Shown: piece after piece, positions 49,758 through 61,469 of the stretch
Layout: each line of letters begins with the position of its first letter
Position numbering within the stretch: position 1 is the stretch's first letter
Assembly (NCBI RefSeq): GCF_029931775.1
Contig: NC_079325.1
Location: 52,374,286-52,438,285, forward strand
DNA from: Euleptes europaea
Taxonomy: Eukaryota > Chordata > Lepidosauria > Squamata > Sphaerodactylidae
Length of the DNA stretch: 64,000 nt
Direction: 5' to 3'
Position numbers and translations under genes: made by a program
Notes under the pieces: model-generated
Told to the model about the DNA's origin: nothing
Seen by the model: the letters and a program-made list of their open reading frames with translations, nothing else
Database searches by the model: none

Positions 49758-50330
49758 ATGTGTGTGTGTGTGTGTTAAGTGCCGTCAAGTCGTTTCCGAC
49801 TCATGGCGACCCTATGAATGAAAGTCCTCCAAAATGTCCTATCTTTGACAGCCTTGCTCAGATCTTGCAAATTGAAGGCTGTGGCTTCCTTTATTGAGTC
49901 AATCCATCTCTTGTTGGGTCTTCCTCTTTTCCTGCTGCCCTCAACTTTTCCTATCATGACGGTCTTTTCCAGTGACTCTTGTCGTCTCATGACGTGACCA
50001 AAATACGACAGCCTCAGTTTAGTCATTTTAGCTTCTAGGGTCAGTTCAGGCTTGATTTGATCTATAACCCACTGATTTGTTTTGTTTGGCAGTCCACGGA
50101 ATCCATAACACTCTCCTCCAACACCACATTTCAAAGGAATCTATTTTCTTTCTATCAGCTTTCTTCATTGTCCAGCTTTCACACCCATACATAGTAATAG
50201 GGAATATGATGGCATGAATTAATCTAGTCTTGGTGGCCAGAGTCACATCCTTACACTTCAAAATCTTTTCTAGCTCCTTCATGGCTGCCCTTCCCAGTCT
50301 CAATCTCCTTCTAATTTCTTGGCTTATGGT
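49758..50330 (-). mobile_element. RTE/BovB-type LINE 3' end
   Basis: Minus-strand codons read MKELEKILKCKDVTLATKTR, ITMYGCESWTMKKADRKKID and YFGHVMRRQESLEKTVM, a typical ORF2 C-terminus of RTE-like LINEs. The 3' end gggtcgccatgagtcggaaa, then acgacttgacggcactt and a CA repeat, is the tail shared by the SINEs in this window. There are small frame breaks. Confidence 0.85.
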
Positions 50331-50344
50331 TTATGGCTTATCTT

Positions 50345-50771
50345 GGTTTATGGCTTATTGAAAATAAAGGTTAATCACACACAAAAATACCACAGAGTCG
50401 TTTTCTTAATCAAATCAATTCTTTACTAACTAATCTCAAGGGTAGGGTACATGGATTAAACAATAAACATCCTACATATCTAAGTTCCCTAGACTTGCTA
50501 AACTCCTTTAGCAGTTACTATGCTTACTCACGAGTAGCCATTCTCACAGGGAGAATGTGCTCCTCCATGCTTGCAGGTTGGTAACTTACAAGTAACTGAG
50601 ATACAGTTTCTCTTTCAAACAAAGGATATACCAAAGCAGTAAAATGCAGATTACTTTGCCTAGGTGACCATATGACATGAAAGCAATGGCGATCTGCTCT
50701 TCCTGACCATTTGGCTAATTAACCCTTTGACTGTCTGACATGTAACGAATCTCGCTATCTAAGACCCAACA
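50345..50771 (-). mobile_element. Possible LTR fossil
   Basis: On the minus strand, a polypurine-like tract (gtgggggatttt) precedes tgttgggtcttag, as at a 3' LTR. The other boundary and any duplication were not found. Family unknown. Confidence 0.3.
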
Positions 50772-50929
50772 AAATCCCCCACGTTTTACAATGTGTTTTA
50801 GTTTTCTGCAGACGTCTGTGTTCTCCCATTAGTTCTTGCTGTTCAGGAGTAATGGCTAAAAGGGGGCGAGCTGGGAAACCCCCAATTCAAATTTCACCCC
50901 AGCAATGAAATTCACTAGGCTGGGTTCAG

Positions 50930-51592
50930 CAAGGTTTGCCAGCTCCGGGATGGGAAATTCTTGGAGATTTTGGAGGTGGAGGGAGACTGCAGCCAAGAAA
51001 TCAGAAGGAGACTTCTGACTGGGAAGGGCAGTCATGAAGGAGCTAGAAAAGATTCTGAAGTGTAAGGATGTGTCACTGGCCACCAAGATCAAGTTCATTC
51101 ATGCCATCACATTCCCTATTACGATGTATGGATGTGAAAGCTGGACATTGAAGAAAGCTGATAGGAAGAAAGTAGATTCTTTTGAAATGTGGTGTTGGAG
51201 AGCATTATAGATACCGTGGACTGCCCCCCCCCAAAAAAAAATCAGTGGGTTATAGATCAAATCAAGCCTGAACTTATCCTAGAATCTAAAATGTCTAAAC
51301 TGAGGCTGTCGTACTTTGGTGACATTATGAGAAGAGTCACTGGAAAAGACAATCATGCTAAGAAAAGTGGAAGGCAGCAGGAAAAGAGGAAGACCCAACA
51401 AGAGATGGATAAACTCTATAAAGGAAGCCACGGTTTTGGGGGCTGGGCCTAATGAGGGCAGAGTTTGGGGAGGGGTTTCAATGCCAGAGTCCAATTGCCA
51501 AAGTGACATTTTCTCCAGGTGAACTGATCTCTAATGGGTGGAGATCAGTTGTAATAGCAGATCTCCAGCTAGTACCTGGAGGTTGGCAACCC
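50930..51592 (+). mobile_element. MITE interrupted by a LINE fragment
   Basis: The left piece is gtttgccagctccgggatgg to tggaggtggaggg. The right piece resumes at tttgggggctgggcctaatg and ends ctggaggttggcaacccta. Confidence 0.65.
50990..51432 (+). mobile_element. RTE/BovB-type LINE fragment, opposite strand
   Basis: The same ORF2 region as 49758-50330 but on plus: ITMYGCESWTLKKADRKKVD, then LSYFGDIMRR. It has a C/A-run interruption at ~51228-51241 and ends before the 3' tail. Confidence 0.8.
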
Positions 51593-51715
51593 TATTGCAA
51601 AGATATTGCCTTTCTCCAGCCTCTGAGTTAGCCTGGTGCATAAAATGGTTGTAATATTGTATAAATAGCAGCAGGGCTGCAAATGCAGACCTAGCAACAA
51701 TAAAAATGCAATTTT

Positions 51716-51925
51716 TAGGGTTGCCAACTTTGGTTTGGGAAATTCCAGGGGGTGGAGCCTGGGGAGGGTGAGGCTTGGGGAGGGGTGGAACCTTGTGGGG
51801 GTATAATGCTGAGGAGTCCACCTTCTGAAGCTGTCATTTCCTCCAGGGGAGCTAATGTCTGTAGTCTGGAGGGACAGTGTAAATCCAGGAGATGTCCAGG
51901 TCCCACCTGGAGGTGGGCAACCCTA
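51716..51925 (+). mobile_element. TAGGGTTGCC-family MITE, diverged subfamily
   Basis: tagggttgccaactttggtt to ggaggtgggcaacccta. The interior is as in the outer copy at 48926. Confidence 0.75.
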
Positions 51926-52700
51926 TGCACATACTCACCCCCCCCATGCAATGCTCCAACACTCCTGGTTTCACTAATGCCTACTTTCCATCCAAGGCTT
52001 GTAAATAATACTGGTCTGTGGACTGTTCCCCTCCAGTCTGCAGGATACAACTGTTTCTACATTTAAATAAAACCTCCCCACCCACAGAAAAGTAGAATCT
52101 CAGGGAGAAGCCTGGGCTAGATTCTTTCTTCCTATCTTTTTAGTTTTCTGCATGCAGGGATATTCTTTTCATGCACAAACAGTTATATACAGGAGCAATC
52201 CGCCACGTGAGCCCCCATTTGCGATCTGAAGTGGTACTAACTGCCCTGACAGAGGTTGACTGCGTCAGTGGGACCCAGGCCTGCCTCAAAGTTTTTGCTA
52301 TCTAGAAGTCTTTCTTGCTCTTTTGTTATCATCTTGTTCGTTCTATCTAGTACTGCTCATCTATCTGTCTGTCTATCTCTGCTCATACAGCTATAGCCTT
52401 CAGCAGAAAATAAAGGATTATAAAATGTCTTACTTAGTGTTATTCTTTGGGTAATTATTGCCCCTATAAATTTTGCCAAAGAGAGTAACAGAATCATTTG
52501 TATCTGATAGCAGCCACGTCTCCTGCGTCCTCCTACAGCGAGATGCCTCCTTGGACCTTTCCAAATTTATAAATGATTAATTAAACCAGCCCTCAATTCA
52601 ATAAATAGAGGACAATCCATGATCATATGTTCAATAGTTTCAACTATCATGTTCCATTTGAATGTGGCTCTAATGTTATCATCTTGTTATGAAAAACAGA
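51926..52700. other. Intergenic, nothing firm
   Basis: A short tatc/tgtc simple tract lies at 52350-52380 and an aataaag at 52409. I see no gene. Confidence 0.35.
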
Positions 52701-52707
52701 CTAACTT

Positions 52708-53205
52708 ATGATGACCCTGGCCCTAGGCCTTAATAATGGATTGGGTAAAATGGCTAGGTATCTAGATAACCTAGAGATACCGTCTCCACGCTGCACTTTT
52801 CTATTAGCTAGGGTTAACGCATTCCCATCTAGGATGCTCTTAGGCCGATACTTTCAGATCCCTAGACATGAACGCTTACGCACATGCGGTTTAAATTTGT
52901 TGGATACAATTGACCACATCCTTTTAGATTGCCCCTTCTATGAGACTCTGCGGGATAAACTGCTATTTACTTTGCTCCAGTACAAGAGACACAGGAGTAA
53001 TGAAGTGAAATGCAAATTTCTCGAGTGATCACGATCCTAAAATTACGGCTACCGTGGCTGAATTTCTTACAGGAGCTCTTAAAGAACAAGAAAAGTTTTA
53101 TTAACCCGACTTGTAACTTATATGTATTGCCCTTTGGAGGTATATTGTTGTTTTATCTCTGTCTTTTGGTATGCCAATAAAGGTTAATGAAATGGAAAAA
53201 AAAAT
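52708..53205 (+). mobile_element. LINE 3' end fragment
   Basis: The open frame has LLARVNAFPSRMLLGRYFQI and DTIDHILLDCPFYETLRDK, related to 33196. The 3' end ccaataaaggttaatgaaa with an A-run closes it. Confidence 0.65.
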
Positions 53206-53219
53206 CTGATGACCCTGGA

Positions 53220-53760
53220 GTATGCTCGCGCGTGCGTTTGTGGCGGGATTGCTGGCATAAAAAGGATTGCTGACCCGTTAGAAACAGTTAGAAACAGCCG
53301 CTCCGACCGCCTTCTACGCGGAGAGGCCGGCGAGCTGCCGCCCACAACAAAGATGGCGCCACAGCCGTAGCGCCTGCCTGGCCAGGCGTGCATCTGCCAG
53401 GACTTCTGCGATAGCCGCCGACTACGCGGAGAGGCCGGCGAGCTGCCGCCCACAACAAAGATGGCGTCACAGCCGTAGCGCCTGCCCGGCCAGGCGTGCA
53501 TCTGCCAGGACTTCTGCGATAGGCCACGGGCAGCAGTGACGCCTCACGACACTTGACGACGTGCCCGGCGGCCTCCTCAGTCGGCGGTGGGAGCCCGGAA
53601 GGAAAACATCTACGGCCGCTCGGGAGCGGGGGAAGGATGTTGCCCGTTCAGCCCCTCGGGAGACTCTTCGGCAGGGCCGTCGGCCACCGGAAAGAAGAAG
53701 CGCGCGTCGCTGGGAAGCGAGTGCTGGTGAGGGGGGGAGAGCAAGAGGAGGCCGCCTGGC
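53220..53760 (+). promoter_or_regulatory. CpG-rich promoter of PTRH1
   Basis: A CpG-dense, TATA-less region covers the PTRH1 first exon. Its left half is the 108-bp tandem duplication carrying YY1-like sites. Confidence 0.65.
53305..53523. repeat. Tandem duplication, 108 bp x 2, with YY1-like site
   Basis: Both units contain tacgcggagaggccggcgag, then aacaaagatggcgccac (first) or aacaaagatggcgtcac (second) and ggccaggcgtgcatctgcca. The AAGATGGCG word matches the YY1 core. Confidence 0.85.
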
Positions 53761-56700
53761 GAGGATGGGAAGGGCCTCTTCCGGATCAGAAGAACTGCTT
53801 CCGGGTCCCGAGGCGCGGGGCGGGTTCTTTTACGTGCCCAAAGAGAGAAGCCCTGCACAGCCCTGGTCTTCCGGTTCTTATTTCATTTTAATCGCAATGA
53901 ACAGTTTTTTTGTGAATTTAAGCCTTGCAGGCCTAAGAAATATTTCGCTTACCAGTTGATTGGATTTGTAAGAATTTAACAAAGCACTCGTGCTTACATA
54001 GAAAAAGTACTTTTGTATATATGTTATGTCTTTTTGTGTATTCACATAGGTGGTAGTCAACACTGTTGTATTAGCTAGTTGTAATTGTGTTTATATAAAT
54101 TTGTAATTTGCATATATTATTGAGCCTAGTGCTGTTTTTTCATATTAACTAATTCATTATAGCATAAGTGTTATTTTTTCTCATAACCTCCAGGTAACAG
54201 CTGGAGATCTGCTATTACAACTGATCTCCAGCTGATAGAGATCAAAATATTGTCGAAGGCTTTCACGGTCTGAGTTCATCGGTCTTGTAGGTTATCCGGG
54301 TTGTGTGACCGTGGTCTTGGTATTTTCCCACAGGGCGAAACGTCAGGAAAGAAAATACCAAGACCACGGTCACACAACCCGGATAACCTACAAGAACCGA
54401 TGATAGAGATCAGTTCACCAATGGCCGCTTTGGCAATTGGACTCTATGGCACTGAAGTCCCTCCCCAATAGGGTTGCCAACCTCCAGGTAATAGCTGGAG
54501 ATCTCCTGCTATTACAACTGATCTCCAGCCGATAGAGATCCGTTCACCTAAAGGAAATGGCCGCTTTGGCAATTGGACTATATAACATTGAAGTCCCTCC
54601 CCAAACCTCGCCCTCCTCAGGTTCTGCCCCAAAATCTTCCCGCCGGTGGCTAAGAAGGACCTGGCAACCCTATACGTGCAGGGCAAGAGGTCTATCGACA
54701 AGGAGGAATTAATACACGTGTAATGTGGCCTGGATTCCCCTATGTTGCAACTTAGCCTACCTTGCAAGGGTGGCACCCCCTCTGTGTAGGGTTGTCATCC
54801 TCCAGGTGAAGCCTTCAGTTCCCCCCAGAAGCATAACTGATCTCCAGGCGACAAATATCAGTTCTGGAGAAAATGGCTGCTTTAGAGGTCGGACATTAGA
54901 GCTAAAACCTTTTCAAAAAATAATGCCCTTTCAACACTGGATGTTTCTCCCAAACTCTCCCTTTATACTAGCCTAATATAAAGCATATTCCTTCCCCCTC
55001 TAGCTTTTACTGTGTAACAAGCCCTGTATTCCTTACCAGCCTGACCTTGGGTTGCCAACCTCCAGGTAGTAGCTGGAGATCTCCTGCTATTACAACCAAT
55101 AGAGATCAGTTCTCCTGGAGAAAATGGCCACTTTGGCAATTGGACTCTATGGCATTGAAGTCCCTCCCTAAACCCCACCCTCCTCAGGCTCCACCCTGAA
55201 AAGCTCCAGGTATTTCCCAATCTGGAGCTGGCAACCCTGCCCTGACCAGTCTCTTTTTTTGTAGGTGGCAGGACTGGGAAATTACGGCCTTAGAGGAACC
55301 CGCCACAGCGTGGGCATGGCCATGCTGAACCACCTGGCCCACAAACTGAGCGTGGCAGATCAGTGGAAAACAGACCGGCGCTGTTGTGGAGATGTCACCA
55401 TCACCAAGCTGGACAACGTGGAGCTTGTGCTGATGAAACCCCGCAGGCTCATGAATGTCAACGGCCTCTGCATAGCCGGGGCTGGTGAGAGAAACTCTTC
55501 CTTGGCCCTGTGAGAAACAGGGCGATTAAGGGTTGGAGCATCTAACCACTCTGGAACCTGAGGAGATCCAGATTCAAATCCCCAGCGTCATGAGCTTGAT
55601 GGTGGTCGGGCCTCTTTAGAACAGTGAAGGTGCTCAAAAGCGGCACTTCTGATGCTCTTTCAGCCATGTGAAAACTTGCACACTGGTCCCTCTGATTCAC
55701 TCCACAGGCACTTAGAAGACTTAGAGTAGCTTACATAGAGCCCCATTATCAATTACCATCAACCAAAAGAGAGTTGTAACTATTGTGTGCCCTGTGTGCT
55801 GCCCCACCAGATACACACATACAGTAAGATAACATACAGTTACATACAGTATACATTTGCATTTACTTATTGATACTTATATCCCCACTGGGATTCAAAG
55901 CATCTTTCAGAACATCGTTCTCCCCTCCTCCATTTTCTCACAACAGCCCCATGAGGCAGGCCAGGCTGATGGGGAAGGGTGCCTGGCAAAACACAATTCT
56001 CTGGCACTCTGCTTTCTCCAGAGCTGTCATGCATTTCGCCTGCTGAAAAATGGTAGATTAAACCAACCATCAAAAATAGTTTTTCAGATTGTTGCTTGTC
56101 TTGGTCCAAATATCTCTCTGTAAGCAAGGTCAGAATGAATCATAGCTCTGTAGTGTGTATATCCACATTCAGGAAGCAAAATGCATGGCCGAAACACATT
56201 TGGTTTCAATGTTTATTATTTATTTACATGTAATTCATTAAAGCATTGGAAATTAATATATTGTAACCCATTATATTGTAACCCATTAGAATTTATCCTG
56301 TTATTAAGCCTTAGTCCCCAACCTGTTTTGGTTACCTGGTTTTTCTGGGTTGAAGTTTTTTCTCCATTTTTTTTTAATTACTGCTTACTTTTGAGCGTAC
56401 ATGCACAGAAATGCTCTAGGTCTAGCATAGACTATTACTGCCCCCCCTGTCAGATAGGGCTTCTGGCAGCTCCGTTCCCAAACAAGATGGTTTCCCCGCG
56501 AACAAGATGGAGTTCTCCGTGCACTCCTTCCCCTCCCCCCCGTTTTGCACACGAGCTTCGGCCAGGGATTTACAATTGTATTGGGACCCGCCCATGTAAA
56601 TCTCCGATCTGATATCGGGTCCCACGCACAAAGCCGAGAGCTCGGCCATCTCCTCCACTGATTGCTCACAATTGTTTCTGTTCAGTTTTACTTAAGTCGT

Positions 56701-59700
56701 TACCGGCAGGAAACGACTACATTGTCTCTTTGTTCCTGTAACTCTATTATATCAGCCCTATATATGTATCCATACTCCCCCAGTCATGTATTCCAGCCTT
56801 GCTCGTCTCTTTACTGAAATCACTGACTTTCGGAATAAATCCTTGAATCGCTGCTCTGTCTGGATTTGAGTTCTATTGCCTGAAATGCCGTGCATTTGCT
56901 GAAGCCTGACACCCCCAAGCCCTTCCCGTTGATAGATAATAGTTTTAGTTACATTTTTATCCAACCAAAAAGTTTAGGGCACCATATCTGATTCTCCTCC
57001 TCTTCCACTGAGGTTAGTTTCTTTCCTATTAACCAGGATTCTTAACCAGGGTTCAATCCTGTTTACTGGGAGAGAAAGTAACCTCACTTTAAGTCACCTA
57101 CATTCAGACATTGTCACAAATTGCAGTTGGTTTAAGAGTTTTGTCTTTGCTCTCGGTGCACTGCATAAGATGAGGGGGGGATCATGGCCACCTGACAATT
57201 AACCAGATTCATGCCTGCTGCAAACAAATGGCAGTTTATTTGTGGCAGCTGAAGGGATGCCAGCACGGGATTCTGCTCGCTTGGGACAAAAATGCAGTCC
57301 CTCGTTTCTCTTAACAAAATTTGATAGAAGTATTACTGCTGAAATTGATGTCTGCTTTTAGCAAGCAGTGGTGTAGTGGTTAAGAGCGGTGATTTGGAGC
57401 AGTGGAGTCTAATCTGTATCCTCTCTCTCCCATAGCGATGGAGGAGAGCAAAGATTTTTTTCCCCTGATCTCACCTCCTGGGCCTTGTTTTCTGTTTTGA
57501 AGTGAATACATACAACCTGAGCGCAGAGGACGTTTACCTGGTCCACGATGACCTGGACAAGCCCCTGGGGAAGGTCGCGTTGAAGCTGGGAGGCAGTGCC
57601 AGGTATCTCTCCTATCCTGTGTGTATGGGGGTGTCTCATGTTTTACAAATGAGGGATGTTGGTGTTTTAAGTAAGGCAGTAGGTACATTTCTCAGCACTG
57701 CAGTTAGGCAGTAGAAATTACAGCCCGCAAACAAAGCGACTTTACATCCAAGGCCTTCTCAATTCCTGCAAGATTTAAAGCTCTTTAGTCCTGGGAGGAG
57801 GAAGAAGTGTTGGCTTTTATATGCCGACTTTCTCTACAACTTAAGGAAGAATCAAACCAGCTTTCAATCACCTTCTCTTCCCCTCCCCACAACACACTCC
57901 CTGTGAGGTAGGTGGGGCTGAGAGAACTGTTACTAGCCCAAGGTCACCCAGCTGGCTTCATGTGAGGAGTGGGGAAACAAATCCAGTTCACCAGATCAGA
58001 CTCCTCTGCTCCAAACCACCGCTCTTAACCACTACACCACACTGGTAATAACTACAGATTCCCTTGTAGAAGCCCCCTGGGTGAAATATGTGGCTCATTT
58101 CTATTCTGAGTAATAATTTTTTTAACTTATTTTGCACCATTGGCTTTAGCCTTATTTTTTATCACCTGTTAACTGGTGCAGCCCTTTTATTTCTCTTTCC
58201 TGCCAAGCAAACAAGCTCATGCACAAAACCTCTGGCAGGGACAAAAAAATCCAAGTGGGGGTTCAAGCAGAGCTCCTGGTGAGCTTAGTTGCCTTTTCAG
58301 AGAGTGTTAACTCACACAGGCCAAGCAGCCATCTGCCCTTAAAGAGCCACCCAGGAAGGTTTTGCAGACAAGAAGCCTGGACTGTATCCTTTGCAGGGGA
58401 AGCCTGATTGGCCATTTTTGTGCCTTGATCTTTTCTTTCCCCAACAGCAGAACTTTTTGGCCGCTTTGGGAGGATTCCATTTGCAGATAGGTTTTTTAGT
58501 TGTGACACAGGGACTCTAATCTGGAGAACCGGGTTTGATTCCCCACTCCTCCACATGAGCAGCGGAGGCTAATCCGGTGAACTGCATTTGTTTCCCCACT
58601 CTTCCACATGAAGCCTGTTGGGTGACCTTGGGCTAGTCACAGCTTTCTTAGAGCTCTCTCAGCCCCACCTACCTCATAGGATGTCTGTTGTGGGGAGGGG
58701 AAAGGAAGGTGATTGTAAGCTGTTTGATTCTTCCTTAAGTGGTAAAGAAAGTCAGCATGTAAAAATCAACTCTTCTCCTCTCCTCCCTTTCTAAAGGATC
58801 TGATTAGCATTCCAGCCCATTGTAAACTACAGACCCTTTTGGCTGGAAATGATCACAATATCACCCTGGCAGTTGCTGAGTTTCCCCCCCCCCCATGTAA
58901 TCAAATCTAACAGCTAGATAGATCTGAGCAACCTGATGCCCTAGTTGTCATAGGCGCATTTATTGTTGTTATTATTGTTACTCTTTTTGTTGTTGTTCTG
59001 TTGTTGGAACTTTTTGTGCTCAAGGCTGTCGTAAGAGCAGAGAATAAAAGTAATATTCAATTAAAGATCTTTTCTTTTCAGAGGTCACAACGGAGTCCGT
59101 TCCTGCATCAACTCCCTAAGCTCAGATGTGAGTCTTTGCTTTGGCCTCGAATCCTTATTGCTAAGGAACAGTCAGTCTGTGTTCACTGCCCTGACACGAG
59201 GCCTTGGCTGCGGACCAAGGAGAGATTCTTGCATCTTAGCAGACGCGAGCTGGTTGTAGCTCAGGTTTCACTGGGCTTGAACTCTCGCGCACACATCCCT
59301 GTTGTTCGCTTAGTCCTGGGATGAGGCGGTTGCTTAAAGTTGAAGCAGATGGACGGCTGGCACGAAGCCCAGGGCCCTGACTTGAAAACATTGACGTGCT
59401 GTCCGACAAATGCGTCTCTGATCCCATGTTTAGCTGGAATTTGATTTTCAGCTGCCTCCAGAGCCAGGGGAAGAGGGGAGAAGGGGAACTCTGTTCTCTG
59501 ACAAAAAAAACCATCCTCAAAGTCAGCCTAGGACCCAGGGGGAAATAATTAGTATCGAAGCATCTCAGTATGGAAGGTAAGAGAGGATCCAACCAGCTAT
59601 TTTGCATTTGGAGTGGGAGGCATTTTCTGTGTTTTGGCCTTTCTATGTTTTGGCCTTTAACTGACTATTGCACTGCCCGCTAGTGCAATAAACGGGCCCT

Positions 59701-60097
59701 GCCCCAAACTGCCTCCTTCCTCATTTCCTCTCTACTGGGAGCAGGTGGGAAGGGAAAGAACTTCCTCCACCTGAGAACCTGGGGAGCCACTGCCAATCAG
59801 TGGACAAGGCTGAGCTAGATGGGCTTGTTCTGGCTCCCCCTCTCTCATCTCATCTCTTCTCCTCCTCAGAGCATGGTTCGATTAAGGATCGGTATCGGCC
59901 GCCCGGTGGGGGAAGCCACCGTGGATCGCTACGTTCTGGGCAGGTTTACCAGCGCCGAGCAAGAAATCCTCCCACAAGTCTTCGAGCAGGCAGTCGAGAT
60001 GCTCCTGGAACACATCCGGCAGAGGGACAACACCAAGGGGAGCCTAGCAGCTTGTGGCGAACGAATCAGAGCCCCTCTGGGGACGGAGGGGGCATGA
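53637..60097 (+). CDS. PTRH1: Peptidyl-tRNA hydrolase 1, five exons
   Basis: Bacterial-type Pth enzyme that cleaves the ester bond of peptidyl-tRNA dropped from ribosomes; vertebrate PTRH1 is thought to act in mitochondria. Coding exons: 53637-53726, 55265-55484, 57503-57602, 59082-59127 and 59870-60097. All have GT/AG borders, and 684 nt give 227 residues. Residues 1-30 form an Arg-rich leader without acidic residues before EE, plausible for import. The catalytic set is intact by position: N36 in GLGNYG, H44 in RHSVG, M93-N94 in RLMNVNG, D119 in [12 protein letters not shown], and N140 in GHNGVRS. The C-terminus, LRIGIGRPV through FSAEQ-like and [13 protein letters not shown], fits the family, with a short tail of its own. 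The start at 53637 is the only ATG in frame upstream of exon 2. Head to head with TTC16, as in mammals. Confidence 0.95.
54183..54468 (-). mobile_element. MITE interrupted by a foldback element
   Basis: The left part is acctccaggtaacagctgga to ctgatagagatc. The right part resumes atagagatcagttcaccaat and runs into the next copy. Confidence 0.75.
54244..54401. mobile_element. Foldback element with 10-bp duplication
   Basis: aaaatattgtcgaaggcttt starts it. Arms with ggttatccgggttgtgtgac are inverted around tattttcccacagggcgaaa. It is bounded by gatagagatc at 54234-54243 and 54402-54411. It is a short relative of 5557-5854. Confidence 0.8.
54469..54672 (-). mobile_element. TAGGGTTGCC-family MITE
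   Basis: tagggttgccaacctccagg to gacctggcaaccctata. Confidence 0.85.
54788..54905 (-). mobile_element. MITE fragment
   Basis: tagggttgtcatcctccagg and aactgatctccaggcgacaa, truncated after ggctgctttagagg. Confidence 0.65.
55048..55238 (-). mobile_element. MITE ending 27 bp before PTRH1 exon 2
   Basis: tgggttgccaacctccaggt to gagctggcaaccct. It lies very close to the exon 2 acceptor (cttttttt, then gtag). Confidence 0.8.
55862..56010 (-). repeat. MIR/CORE-SINE-like fragment
   Basis: cattttctcacaacagcccc, then atgaggcaggccaggctgat. Confidence 0.4.
56448..56911 (+). mobile_element. Solo LTR fossil in PTRH1 intron 2
   Basis: 464 bp with tgtcagatagg and gcctgaca ends, and ccccc on both sides (56443-56447, 56912-56916). 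A poly(A) signal (ggaataaatcc) lies near 56837. The layout resembles an endogenous-retrovirus LTR. No internal region remains. Confidence 0.65.
56917..57360. other. PTRH1 intron 2, nothing recognised
   Basis: There is no exon or named repeat. A SINE A head fragment begins at 57362. Confidence 0.35.
57362..57417 (+). mobile_element. SINE family A head fragment
   Basis: gcagtggtgtagtggttaag, then gagcagtggagtctaatctg. It stops ~85 bp before PTRH1 exon 3. Confidence 0.7.
57805..58045 (-). mobile_element. tRNA-headed SINE (family A), minus strand
   Basis: gtgttggcttttatatgccg to cttaaccactacaccacact. Confidence 0.85.
58503..58778 (+). mobile_element. SINE family A, head truncated
   Basis: It begins at gggactctaatctggagaac and ends taaaaatcaactcttctcc. 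Confidence 0.8.
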
Positions 60098-60249
60098 CAG
60101 TCTTATAGTAATCATTCAATCTAACAACCACAAAAACAAACGGAAAGAAAAGAAGCCGTTGTTGCGGGACTTCTTTTGACGGATGTCGGTCGCTTGGTTG
60201 GGCCGGTTCTCAGGATGCAATTTGAAAGGGCTGGTTCCTAATTAACAGA

Positions 60250-60545
60250 AGAGCCAGCAAGGTGTAGTGGTTAAGAGCGGTGGTTTGGAGCGGTAGACTC
60301 TGGAGAACTGGGTTTGATTCCCCACTCCACATGAGTGGCGGACACTAATCTGGTGAACTGGATTTGTTTCCCCATTTCTATACATGAAGCCAGCTGGGTG
60401 ACCTTGGGCTAGTCACACTCTCTCAGCCCCACCTTCCTCACATGGTGTCTGTTGTGGGGAGGGGAAGGGAAGGTGATTGTAAGCCGGTTTGAGTCTTCCT
60501 TAAGTGGTAGAGACAGCTGGCATGTAAAAACCAACTCTTCTTCTT
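60250..60545 (+). mobile_element. tRNA-headed SINE (family A)
   Basis: gccagcaaggtgtagtggtt to taaaaaccaactcttcttct. It lies 150 bp past the PTRH1 stop. Confidence 0.85.
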
Positions 60546-60710
60546 CCAAGATGATGGCAGAAGGCCAGTCTAGAACAGTCTTGCTGTATGTGAATGAGAG
60601 TTAAGAGAGGAAGGGGCAGGCAAGGCGATCAGTATTCCTTGTGTCTGTGTTCTTACTATGAGGCACAGAAGTCAGCCACCTAAGACTTAGTTTTGAGTAA
60701 CTAAACAAAG

Positions 60711-60978
60711 AGCCCCGTGGCGCAGAACGGTAAGCAATACTGCAGTCAAAAGCTCTGCTCACGACCTGAGTTCAGTCCCAATGGAAGTTGGTTTCAGGTA
60801 GCCAGCTCCCCTTTCGAGATCGGTGAAATTAGTACCCAGGTTGCTGGGGGTAAAGTGCAGATGATTATGAAAGACAATGGCAAAGTACCCCGTAAACATA
60901 TCTGCCTAGTAAATGTCAGGATATGACATCACCCCTTGGGTCAGTAATGACCCGGTGCTTGCACCTTTACCTTCTTAC
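60711..60978 (+). mobile_element. SINE family C
   Basis: gagccccgtggcgcagaacg, gttgctgggggtaaagtgca and ggtgcttgcacctttacctt match 9722-9981. Confidence 0.8.
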
Positions 60979-61465
60979 CTTTAAACAAAAAAGACTCTCC
61001 CAGTCCATAAGACCCAAATGCAAAATGTGTGAGCAATGCCCGGTTGAGGGGGTGGGACTTCAATATTCAAGACTATTTTCTTGTCTCTCCTTCGTGAGAG
61101 AACCAATTAGACAAAGTAAGAAAATACTTTGGTTGTGTCTGCATAATTTAGCCAGAGGAAAGAACTTGGGTGTTTCTTGACACTGAGATGAGGCAAGGTC
61201 TGTCTGTCTGTAGCAGCAAATGACACTTATTTATTTAAACAGTTTTTATCCCACTTTTCCGTAACTGCTACATTCAGCCACGGTACAGGCTAACTTGGCT
61301 CTCCCTTTCCAAAATGTGATCGTAGATTGTTGTTTTTTTATTGAGGATAATCTGTCTTCTTTCTCAATCTCTCACATATGAGCACTCTTTTCTAATCAGT
61401 GGCCAAGGCCTCTGGGTAGCGGGTTCAAGACCGGCTACCCTCAGCCAGGTTTGAATGTGCTGGGC
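60979..61465. other. Intergenic, nothing recognised
   Basis: There is no clear PTRH1 poly(A) signal in this stretch, and I see no gene. Confidence 0.35.
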
Positions 61466-61469
61466 TACC

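Noticed and set aside
53287-53527. Minus-strand open frame with two repeated protein blocks
   Set aside because: The repeat is only the 108-bp tandem duplication translated. There is no start context or homology.
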